Below are positions 27,662 through 34,538 of a stretch of DNA of 64,000 bases, in pieces. Position 1 is the first letter of the stretch, and the number at the start of each line of letters is the position of its first letter. Under the pieces are notes generated by a model. That model was not told the DNA's origin. It saw nothing but the letters and a program-made list of their open reading frames with translations, and searched no databases. Source of the DNA: Ignavibacteria bacterium (GTDB lineage Bacteria > Bacteroidota > Ignavibacteria > Kapaibacteriales > UBA4661). The stretch spans positions 1-64,000 of the forward strand of contig JACVZY010000093.1 in assembly GCA_014654705.1 (NCBI GenBank). Reading direction: 5' to 3'. Position numbers and translations under genes: made by a program.

Positions 27662-28435
27662 ATGAGCTACACGGGCATACTCCTCGACCTCCCCACCGAT
27701 TCTTCCATCGCCACCATCACCCTGAACCGACCCGATAAACGTAACGCACTCAATCCCACGCTCATCAGCGAAATCACACACGCCTTCCAAACGCTCGGCG
27801 CGAACGACGCAGTGAAAGCGATTGTGCTGGCGGCAAACGGGAAAGTGTTCTGCGCGGGTATGGACTTGGCGTATTTGCAGGAGATTTCGCAAAATTCTGT
27901 GATGCAGAACAAAGCCGATTCACGGCGTTTCCACGATATGCTCTCTGCGATTTATTCCTGCCCGAAGCCCGTTGTTGCTCGTGTGCAGGGCGCAGCCATT
28001 GCGGGCGGATGTGGTATTGCGTCGGTGTGTGATATTGTCGTCGCCTCGCGTGAAAAAGCGATATTTGGCTATTCAGAAGTCAAGATTGGCTTTATTCCGG
28101 CTATTGTCTCAGTTTACCTTGTACGGCGTATTGGCGGAACGCAGGCGCAGCGCCTCTTGCTGACCGCCGAAAATGTCAGCGCCGATGAAGCATATCGTCT
28201 GGGCTTGACCACACATGTCGCGGACGATGCAGACTTGGATGCGAAAGTCTTGGAAGTCGCACAAATGCTTGCAGCAAACAGCACTCCGGCAATAGCGCTG
28301 ACAAAAGAAATTCTCGGCAACCTGTCGGGAATGTCCCTTGATGCTGCGCTGGACTATGCCTGCTCTATGAATGCGATTGCTCGCACAACAGATGATTTCA
28401 AGCGGGGAGTAGCTGGGTTTCTTCAAAAGATGTAA
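27662..28435 (+). CDS. Enoyl-CoA hydratase/isomerase (methylglutaconyl-CoA hydratase-like)
   Basis: A crotonase-fold enzyme of 257 residues. The oxyanion-hole segments are 'NGKVFCAGMDLAYL' and 'RVQGAAIAGGCGIASVCD'. The later 'FGYSEVKIGFIPAIVSVYLVRRIG' is close to the LiuC/methylglutaconyl-CoA hydratase pattern of leucine breakdown, and its Glu is a likely catalytic residue. The ATG at 27662 ('MSYTGILLD') is preferred over 27641. No leucine-degradation operon is present, so substrate assignment is tentative. It ends 23 bp before the repeated array. Confidence 0.85.
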   Translation: MSYTGILLDLPTDSSIATITLNRPDKRNALNPTLISEITHAFQTLGANDAVKAIVLAANGKVFCAGMDLAYLQEISQNSVMQNKADSRRFHDMLSAIYSCPKPVVARVQGAAIAGGCGIASVCDIVVASREKAIFGYSEVKIGFIPAIVSVYLVRRIGGTQAQRLLLTAENVSADEAYRLGLTTHVADDADLDAKVLEVAQMLAANSTPAIALTKEILGNLSGMSLDAALDYACSMNAIARTTDDFKRGVAGFLQKM

Positions 28436-28458
28436 GTAGTTCGTGGTCTGAATCTATG

Positions 28459-28876
28459 CAGTGCCAGTAGTAAATTTTGTGGGTGGTAATGTGCTGTGGG
28501 TGGGCTGTGGCACGCTTTCGGCGCGGTGCAGTGGTCGCGCGGGGCATCCTACCTGACGTGGACGGCAAAACACGACTGGAATAAGCTAATAGGCGCACAG
28601 AAGATTATCCAACGCCCAACGCTCGTGGTGCGCTCGCAGCCAAACTTTCCGTGGATATGGATTGGCAATGAGCTACGAGATTATTTGGAAGATGAGGATG
28701 GCGATGGACTCTTTGGCGAGGAAGCGCAGAAATTCAACGGTACGGGTAACTTTCGACAATTTGAAATGAAAGGGACGAGCCACAATATGAGCAGCAATCA
28801 TCCGAAAGCAAAAGAGCAGTTTGAACGAGCATTTGAAATACAGTTTTCTCCATTTGAAATACTTAAACGTCGATGA
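28459..28876 (+). pseudogene. A1: 5'-truncated, frameshifted copy of array protein A
   Basis: First of three related segments. From 28459 the sequence matches the A2 gene at the DNA level. A 2-nt insertion near 28492-28495 breaks the frame and leaves a TAA at 28487. Translation could restart at GTG 28496, giving a 126-residue product that begins 'MGGLWHAFGAVQWSRG'. It keeps the acidic 'LEDEDGDGLFGEEAQKF' segment, which resembles a calcium-binding DxDxDG loop, and its own tail ending 'EILKRR'. Its TGA overlaps the B1 ATG as ATGA, so coupling to B1 is intact. Function unknown. Confidence 0.65.
28592..28707 (+). repeat. 116-bp exact direct repeat, copy in A1
   Basis: Identical to 30270-30385. 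It lies within a longer segment, about 28497-28735, that I estimate to be 95% identical to A2 from hand alignment. Confidence 0.9.
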
Positions 28877-30066
28877 AATCTTTAAAACAAACACTCACGT
28901 ATCGTTTCATCCTTTATTGGTTTACGTTCACAATGCTGTCAAGCTGTGATCTCACATCTTCGGGCAGCCAGTCAGGAAATTTGCTGTGGCGGTCGCCGAT
29001 TTCAAATGGCAGCCTAACAGACGGAGAAATAGCAAATGTTCTTCAACAAAATATTGTTGTAACACTTGGTAATTCATCGGGAAAAAGGACACTTTTTGCT
29101 TTTGACAAAGAATCTGGAAAGCAGTTGTGGACGTGGGCAGATTGGTTTATAACAGACCGATATTCCTTGGTTGACCATGTTTATATTCATAATAATATCA
29201 TGGTAGTAAGTAATCGTGGGACAAATTATGGTATCAATATCAACAATGGTACAACATTATGGAGTATGGATTCTCCAGATAGAAATACAGGAAGTTTAGG
29301 AGCAACTGGCATTGGAAACTGGTTTTTCTTTTCTTTAAAGGCAAATATAAATAGCTTGATTAAAGCACAAATACAAACTGGAAAAGAAACCAATTTAATT
29401 GTTTACCCCAAAAGCAATGGTGCTTTTTTTGCTACCCCTATCGTAGCTTCCAACCAAGATACAATGCTTACTGTTACATCGGTGTACGGCGAGGCAGCAA
29501 CAAATTTCTACAACAAAACCTATCTCACACTCTTTAACGTTACCCAAAACAAAGAAGTCTATACCCTCCTTCAGCGCGAAGGTCCGTCCACTGAGAATAA
29601 TCTTCCTATGGGTGTGCCTGTGGTGCAAGGCGATAGAGTTTTTACTGCTATTGGCTTTGGCGTTCAGTGTAATGAAATTGCCACCGGAAAACTTCTTTGG
29701 CGCACAACAACACCAAGACCCTTTACCGAAGGTGGGGTTATTCTTGGTGATAATATTCTCTTTGCCAATGACGATGATGGTTTTTTGCAAGCCTTTGAGC
29801 CAGAAACGGGCAAAGTTCTCTGGAAAACAAAAACAGCTGGCTCGGTAACAGGATTGTTTTTTATGAATGGTGTGGTGTATTTGATTGGTGGTGATGGTAA
29901 TCTTTATGCCATTGATGGAAAGCAAGGAACAATCATTTGGAAAATGCCCTCTCCCGATGACGATAAGCGCTCCGGCTCGTTCTTTACGGGAAAAGTTGTT
30001 GGTGCAAATGGGAAAATTTACGCTCGTTCATTTCTTAACCTCTACTGTTACAAAGCAGCACGATGA
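28873..30066 (+). CDS. B1: PQQ-propeller lipoprotein
   Basis: A 397-residue protein with a lipoprotein signal (lipobox LSS-C near residue 26) and a PQQ/BamB-like beta-propeller built from repeats such as 'GKQLWTWAD', 'GTTLWSMDS', 'GKLLWRTTT', 'GKVLWKTKT' and 'GTIIWKMPS'. It should be anchored in the envelope as a binding or scaffold protein; there is no sign of an enzyme active site. The coding DNA is visibly richer in A and T than its neighbours. The last 31 bp (30037-30067) are identical to the end of B2, although most of the two proteins are diverged (roughly half the residues shared by eye). Its start and stop both overlap A genes by ATGA. Confidence 0.85.
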   Translation: MKSLKQTLTYRFILYWFTFTMLSSCDLTSSGSQSGNLLWRSPISNGSLTDGEIANVLQQNIVVTLGNSSGKRTLFAFDKESGKQLWTWADWFITDRYSLVDHVYIHNNIMVVSNRGTNYGININNGTTLWSMDSPDRNTGSLGATGIGNWFFFSLKANINSLIKAQIQTGKETNLIVYPKSNGAFFATPIVASNQDTMLTVTSVYGEAATNFYNKTYLTLFNVTQNKEVYTLLQREGPSTENNLPMGVPVVQGDRVFTAIGFGVQCNEIATGKLLWRTTTPRPFTEGGVILGDNILFANDDDGFLQAFEPETGKVLWKTKTAGSVTGLFFMNGVVYLIGGDGNLYAIDGKQGTIIWKMPSPDDDKRSGSFFTGKVVGANGKIYARSFLNLYCYKAAR

Positions 30067-30067
30067 A
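30037..30067 (+). repeat. 31-bp exact repeat at the B1/A2 junction
   Basis: Identical to 31703-31733. It spans the last codons of B and the overlapping ATGA start of A, so it marks the recurring cassette junction. Confidence 0.9.
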
Positions 30068-30554
30068 TATCTTTCTTGCCGATATGACCAACTGGACACT
30101 CCTGCCCATCTACTGGGGCGCGACGGCGTGGTCAACGGCAGTGTCGCTAACGAATTTTGTGGGCGGTAACATTCTCGGTGGGCTGTGGCACGCTTTCGGC
30201 GCGGTGCAGTGGTCGCGCGGGGCGACGTACCTGTCGTGGACAGCGAAACACGACTGGAATAAGCTCATTGGCGCACAGAAGATTATCCAACGCCCAACGC
30301 TCGTGGTGCGCTCGCAGCCAAACTTTCCGTGGATATGGATTGGCAATGAGCTACGAGATTATTTGGAAGATGAGGATGGCGATGGGCTGTTTGGGGAGGA
30401 GGCGCAGAAATTCACAGGTACAGGAAGCTATCAAGTAATTGAAGCAACATCAGTAAGCCACAATATGAGTAGTAATCATCCCAAAGCAAAAACTGCTTTT
30501 GAAAGAATATTTGACCAGCCAAATTCCCCATTTATTATAGCCAAAAGGAGATAG
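30063..30554 (+). CDS. A2: intact array protein A, unrecognised
   Basis: The only full copy of A, 163 residues, start ATG overlapping the B1 stop. Residues 8-50 are hydrophobic and aromatic with Gly ('YWGATAWSTAVSLTNFVGG'). A segment rich in Trp and Pro follows ('SQPNFPWIWIGNELRDYL', 84-101). Residues 102-112 are acidic, 'EDEDGDGLFGE', like a DxDxDG calcium loop. The tail has 'SHNMSSNHPKAK' and ends 'AKRR'. There is no signal peptide. I cannot match it to a family. It could be a C-terminal fragment of a larger protein whose parent lies elsewhere. B2 starts 2 bp after its stop. Confidence 0.65.
   Translation: MNIFLADMTNWTLLPIYWGATAWSTAVSLTNFVGGNILGGLWHAFGAVQWSRGATYLSWTAKHDWNKLIGAQKIIQRPTLVVRSQPNFPWIWIGNELRDYLEDEDGDGLFGEEAQKFTGTGSYQVIEATSVSHNMSSNHPKAKTAFERIFDQPNSPFIIAKRR
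30270..30385 (+). repeat. 116-bp exact direct repeat, copy in A2
   Basis: Identical to 28592-28707. The first half is also about 97% identical to the A3 remnant around 31738-31830. Confidence 0.9.
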
Positions 30555-30556
30555 CC

Positions 30557-31732
30557 ATGAAAAAAAATATGTATGCTCTTATCTTTATACTTTCATTGAC
30601 GAGTTGTGATTTTTTGACCAGTGCTGGACAACAACCGCAATTATTATGGCAAGCACCTATTTCAAATGGTCGGCTTATCGAAGGAGCAATGAGCCTGACA
30701 ATAGTACAAGACCACGTGATTGCATTAGGAATTGATGGTAAGAAATCAACTCTCTTTGGCATTAACAGAAATGCAGGGAATAAGGTGTGGCAATGGTCAG
30801 ACTTTTTTCTTTCTGATAAATCTGTTTTGGTTGATTATCTCCATGACTATGACAATATTCTTGTTGTTAATAATAGACTGTATAATTATGGCATTAACAC
30901 CTTAAATGGTCAAACTCTTTGGAGTAACGAAACATCACGCAATACCGAATGGGGCAGTCAGGGTGCTACCGGAGTCGGTAAAACGTATTTTTTTTCTACA
31001 ATTAACGACTCTGCTAATGCAATACTTGGCAATATCCTCACAGGCAAAGAAAGAGCAATCTTAAAGTATCCTAAATCAATTTCGCCGTATTGGATAGTAC
31101 CAATAATTCGCTCGTCAGATACATTGTTGGTCATGACGTTAATTTATGGGGAAGCCTCTACCAGCTTTCGCAACAAAACATACCTTGCGCTTTTTAACTT
31201 AACATCTGGGCAAAAAATTTACGAACTACTTCAACGAGAAGCCGAAACACCAGCTATTAATGTACGACCTGACGGGCTGCCTATTATTGATGACAATCGT
31301 ATTTTTACTGCTATTGGGCAGAGTATTCAGTGCAATGATTTATTGACAGGCAAATTGATGTGGCGAACAAACACAGATTACAACTTTTGGTTATCAGGAA
31401 TTATTCAAGCAGATAAAAAAATTATTGGTTGTAGTAGTCTTGGTACTTTATATGCCCTGAAACAAGAAGACGGTCAAATCCTTTGGCAAACAAAAGTACC
31501 TGGTTCAAGTCGCACACCTTTTTTTATGAACGGTATAATCTATATCATTGGTGGTGATGATGGCTTACTTTATGCCATTGACGCAACGGATGGCAAAATA
31601 CTATGGAAAATTGCATCCCCCGACAATGCAAGTAATAAGCAAACATTTTTTACTGGTGTTGTGACTGGTAAGGATGGTAAAATTTATGCAAGCAGTTATC
31701 TCAACCTCTACTGTTACAAAGCAGCACGATGA
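30557..31732 (+). CDS. B2: PQQ-propeller lipoprotein, paralogue of B1
   Basis: A 391-residue lipoprotein with lipobox LTS-C near residue 16 and a PQQ/BamB-like propeller ('GNKVWQWSD', 'GQTLWSNET', 'GKLMWRTNT', 'GQILWQTKV', 'GKILWKIAS'). It aligns with B1 along its whole length but is clearly diverged except at the extreme 3' end. The gene is AT-rich compared with flanking genes. It follows A2 by 2 bp and overlaps the A3 remnant by ATGA. Predicted location is the periplasmic face of a membrane. Confidence 0.85.
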   Translation: MKKNMYALIFILSLTSCDFLTSAGQQPQLLWQAPISNGRLIEGAMSLTIVQDHVIALGIDGKKSTLFGINRNAGNKVWQWSDFFLSDKSVLVDYLHDYDNILVVNNRLYNYGINTLNGQTLWSNETSRNTEWGSQGATGVGKTYFFSTINDSANAILGNILTGKERAILKYPKSISPYWIVPIIRSSDTLLVMTLIYGEASTSFRNKTYLALFNLTSGQKIYELLQREAETPAINVRPDGLPIIDDNRIFTAIGQSIQCNDLLTGKLMWRTNTDYNFWLSGIIQADKKIIGCSSLGTLYALKQEDGQILWQTKVPGSSRTPFFMNGIIYIIGGDDGLLYAIDATDGKILWKIASPDNASNKQTFFTGVVTGKDGKIYASSYLNLYCYKAAR

Positions 31733-31733
31733 A
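31703..31733 (+). repeat. 31-bp exact repeat at the B2/A3 junction
   Basis: Second copy of 30037-30067, ending in the ATGAA that starts A3. Confidence 0.9.
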
Positions 31734-31965
31734 GGCAGCGAAACACGACTGGAATAAGCTCATTGGCGCACAGAAGATTATCCAACGCCCGACGCTGGTG
31801 GTGCGCTCGCAGCCGAACTTTCCGTGGATATTAGATTGGGCAATGAACTACGAAATTACGTGGAAGATGAAGATAGCGAAGGGCTGTTTGGTGAGGAGGC
31901 GCAACAGTTTCGGGATACACCTCAAGCTTTCATCGTTGTGAAAGTTGGTAAAGTTAGGAATAAAA
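31729..31965 (+). pseudogene. A3: internally deleted and frameshifted copy of protein A
   Basis: After the ATGAA start the sequence jumps to the 'AKHDWNKLIGAQKIIQ' part of A, so about 170 bp of the 5' region is deleted relative to A2. Near 31828-31842 a net +2 insertion shifts the frame; the A sequence continues in another frame as 'GNELRNYVEDEDSEGLFGEE'. The tail is unlike A1 or A2 and fades out near 31965. Clearly a broken copy. Confidence 0.8.
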
Positions 31966-32014
31966 ACAAATCGTCTTCGCTGCACCCCACATCCCGCAAT
32001 AATTGGTTTCGCTC

Positions 32015-32059
32015 AAAAAAAAGCGGCAAGGTTTTACGAAAAAACCTTGCCGCTTTTTT
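32015..32059. terminator. Bidirectional terminator between the array and fusA
   Basis: AAAAAAGCGGCAAGGTTTT (32017-32035) pairs over 19 bp with AAAACCTTGCCGCTTTTTT (32041-32059). A/T tracts on both sides allow it to end the array on the plus strand and fusA on the minus strand. Confidence 0.9.
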
Positions 32060-32082
32060 ATACTGTTTCGGAAGAACGACGC

Positions 32083-34197
32083 TTATGCGTTACCTTCAGC
32101 ACGACGCTTTTGGTATTCTTTGGTCATTTCTTCTTGGATAGATTTCGGTACTTGGGCGTATTTCACAAATTCCATCGAGAACTCGCCTTTGCCTTGTGTA
32201 GCAGAGCGGAGGTCAGTAGAATAGCCAAACATCTCGGAAAGCGGTACTTCGGCGTTCACAATGACGTAGTTGTTATCAGTGTCCGTGCCCATAATCACAC
32301 CACGACGCTGGTTCAACTGACCGATAACCTGACCTTGGAACTCGTCCGGTACAGAGATTTCCACGTTCATAATCGGCTCAAGAACAACCGGAGCGGCATC
32401 TTTGTAGTGTTCGCGCACTGCTGTCATGGCAGCAACTTTGAACGCCATCTCCGACGAGTCCACGGCGTGATAGGCACCGTCATTCAGTACCACACGAACA
32501 CCCATGACAGGCTGCCCGATGAGCTGACCGTTCTTGAACTGCTCGGCAAAGCCTTTGTCGCAGGCAGGAATATATTCACGGGGAATCACACCACCAACGA
32601 TTTCATCTACGAATTCGTAGAGTTTGTCGCCTTCGACTTCCATCGGTTCAAAGTAGCCGGCTACGCGACCGAACTGACCCGAACCACCGGTTTGCTTTTT
32701 ATGGGTGTAATTGAATTCAGCCCTTTTCGTGAGTGCCTCGCGGAATGCCACTTTCGGCTTACCGACGTTTACTTCGCAGTTATACTCACGTTTGATACGC
32801 TCAATGTAAATTTCTAGGTGCAACTCGCCCATACCTTTGATGATAGTCTCGCCGCTTTCTTCATCACGATACACACGCAAGGTCGGGTCTTCTTTGGTAA
32901 AGCGGTTAAGCGCTTTGGAGAAGTTTACCTGACCGGTCTTGTCTTTCGGTGCAACCGCAAGTTCAATAACCGGGTTCGGAACGAACATAGACGACATTGT
33001 TACGTTTTGCTTGCCGTCGGTGAAAGTATCGCCCGAAGCACAATCTACACCGAAGAGCGCGACAATATCGCCTGCTTTTGCGGAGTCAATCTCGTTCATC
33101 TCGGCGGAGTGCATCCGCACAAGGCGTGGGATTTTGATTTTCTTATCGTTGGACATATTGATAACCGTATCGCCTTTGTTCACCGTACCTTGATAGATAC
33201 GCATATAGGTCAGCTGACCATATTTGCCGTCTTCCAGTTTGAAGGCAAGCATAACAAGCGGCTTTGTCGGGTCCGATTTGAGTTCGATTTTTGCTTCGCC
33301 ATTGTCTTGGTCAAGCGCCTCAATTTTGGTTTCCGGTGGGCTGGGAAGGTAGCTCACGACTGCATCCAAAAGCGTTTGAACGCCTTTATTTTTGTACGCA
33401 GAACCAACAAAGACGGGCGTGAGTTTCAGGGACAATGTGCCTTTGCGAACAGCCGCTTTAATCTCGTCTTCGGTAATCGCGTCTTCTTGTTCACCCAAGA
33501 ATTTCTCCATAATTGCATCATCAAAGTCAGAAATCGCTTCGATGAGTTTATGGCGGCGATCTTTCGCATCGGCAAGAAGTTCTGCCGGAATGTCGGCGTA
33601 ACGAATGGTTTCGCCCGCCGGTCCCTCATAATACACGGCTTTCATTTTGATAAGGTCAACAACGCCTGCAAAATCAGCCTCACGACCAATTGGCATAGTA
33701 ATCATAACGGCATTATGATGCAGTTTTTCGCGGAGTTGCGAAATTACTTTATCAGCATTTGCGCCGGCACGGTCCATTTTGTTGATGAAGGCAAGGCGCG
33801 GTACATTGTACCGACGCATTTGACGGTCGACAGTGATAGACTGGCTTTGCACGCCCGAAACCGAGCACAGTACGAGAACTGCGCCGTCAAGAACGCGAAG
33901 CGCACGCTCTACTTCGACCGTGAAGTCCACGTGACCGGGGGTGTCGATGAGGTTGATATTGTAATCGCCCCACTCGCAGAACGTAGCGGCGGACTGAATC
34001 GTAATGCCTTTTTCGCGTTCCAAATCCATTGAGTCCATTTTCGCGCCAACGCCGTCTTTGCCGCGTACTTCGTGAATAGCATGAATACGACCTGTATAAA
34101 ACAGGATACGCTCGGAAAGGGTGGTTTTGCCGGAGTCAATGTGCGCGGAAATACCGATATTACGCACTTTTTCAAGGGGTGGAACTACAGTTGCCAT
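32083..34197 (-). CDS. fusA: Elongation factor G, mitochondrial EFG1/spdEFG1-like type
   Basis: A 704-residue translational GTPase with the full EF-G domain set (G domain, II, III, IV, V). The G1 motif is 'AHIDSGKTT' at 18-26, switch II 'DTPGHVD', and G4 'NKMD'. The effector region reads '[15 protein letters not shown]' then '[13 protein letters not shown]', instead of the 'DGAATMDWM...ERGITITSAAT' of ordinary bacterial EF-G. That pattern is what I know from mitochondrial EFG1 and the bacterial spdEFG1 group. The gene stands alone, away from any str operon (rpsL, rpsG, tuf). It is probably the main translocase or a specialised paralogue; the genome must be checked for a second EF-G. Confidence 0.95.
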   Translation of the reverse strand: MATVVPPLEKVRNIGISAHIDSGKTTLSERILFYTGRIHAIHEVRGKDGVGAKMDSMDLEREKGITIQSAATFCEWGDYNINLIDTPGHVDFTVEVERALRVLDGAVLVLCSVSGVQSQSITVDRQMRRYNVPRLAFINKMDRAGANADKVISQLREKLHHNAVMITMPIGREADFAGVVDLIKMKAVYYEGPAGETIRYADIPAELLADAKDRRHKLIEAISDFDDAIMEKFLGEQEDAITEDEIKAAVRKGTLSLKLTPVFVGSAYKNKGVQTLLDAVVSYLPSPPETKIEALDQDNGEAKIELKSDPTKPLVMLAFKLEDGKYGQLTYMRIYQGTVNKGDTVINMSNDKKIKIPRLVRMHSAEMNEIDSAKAGDIVALFGVDCASGDTFTDGKQNVTMSSMFVPNPVIELAVAPKDKTGQVNFSKALNRFTKEDPTLRVYRDEESGETIIKGMGELHLEIYIERIKREYNCEVNVGKPKVAFREALTKRAEFNYTHKKQTGGSGQFGRVAGYFEPMEVEGDKLYEFVDEIVGGVIPREYIPACDKGFAEQFKNGQLIGQPVMGVRVVLNDGAYHAVDSSEMAFKVAAMTAVREHYKDAAPVVLEPIMNVEISVPDEFQGQVIGQLNQRRGVIMGTDTDNNYVIVNAEVPLSEMFGYSTDLRSATQGKGEFSMEFVKYAQVPKSIQEEMTKEYQKRRAEGNA

Positions 34198-34538
34198 GAT
34201 AACAGCTCGCTTGAAACGTAAAAGATGAAAATGAAAGAGTTATTTGCCATATCTTCACCAACTTTTGCGAGTTGGTAAAGACTACTAAATTACAATTTTT
34301 CCATAATAAAACCTAATTTTCCACAGCATACCGACAGAAAGTGGCGTTTGGTATATTTCTTGCTTGACCAATTATTATTGGGAGAGCGTAGTAAAAACAG
34401 CATTTTTCCTTTCCGTCCAAGAAAAGCGTTTGACGGTATCGGAAAAGGTTTGTAGTTTTATGCGCTCAAATAAGAAATATTTTCTTCTTTGAACTTGAGT
34501 AAGATCCCGACAGTGTCATATCCAGCATAACAATCATT
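34198..34538. other. 341-bp divergent promoter region of fusA and topA
   Basis: AT-rich, no ORF or RNA gene seen. A 7-bp inverted repeat ACCAACT/AGTTGGT (34257-34263 and 34270-34276) lies 60 bp before fusA and could form a hairpin in its leader. A promoter-like pair for topA is listed separately. I see no CAAAnnTA box for fusA. Confidence 0.5.
34430..34460 (+). promoter_or_regulatory. Candidate topA promoter
   Basis: TTG at 34430-34432 (within TTTG), 20-bp spacer, TAGTTTTA at 34453-34460, one mismatch from TAnnTTTG. It lies about 80 bp before the topA ATG. Confidence 0.4.

Noticed and set aside
28459-31965. Array as a transposon or integron
   Set aside because: No transposase, integrase, terminal inverted repeats or attC-like hairpins were seen; the repeats lie inside coding sequence.
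31945-32817. 290-codon plus-strand frame covering the terminator and the fusA 3' end
   Set aside because: It runs through a strong bidirectional terminator and is otherwise antisense to fusA.
32818-34032. 404-codon open frame antisense to fusA
   Set aside because: It lies wholly within the conserved EF-G gene; long antisense frames are common opposite highly biased codons, and the product is not protein-like (rich in Phe, His and Asn).
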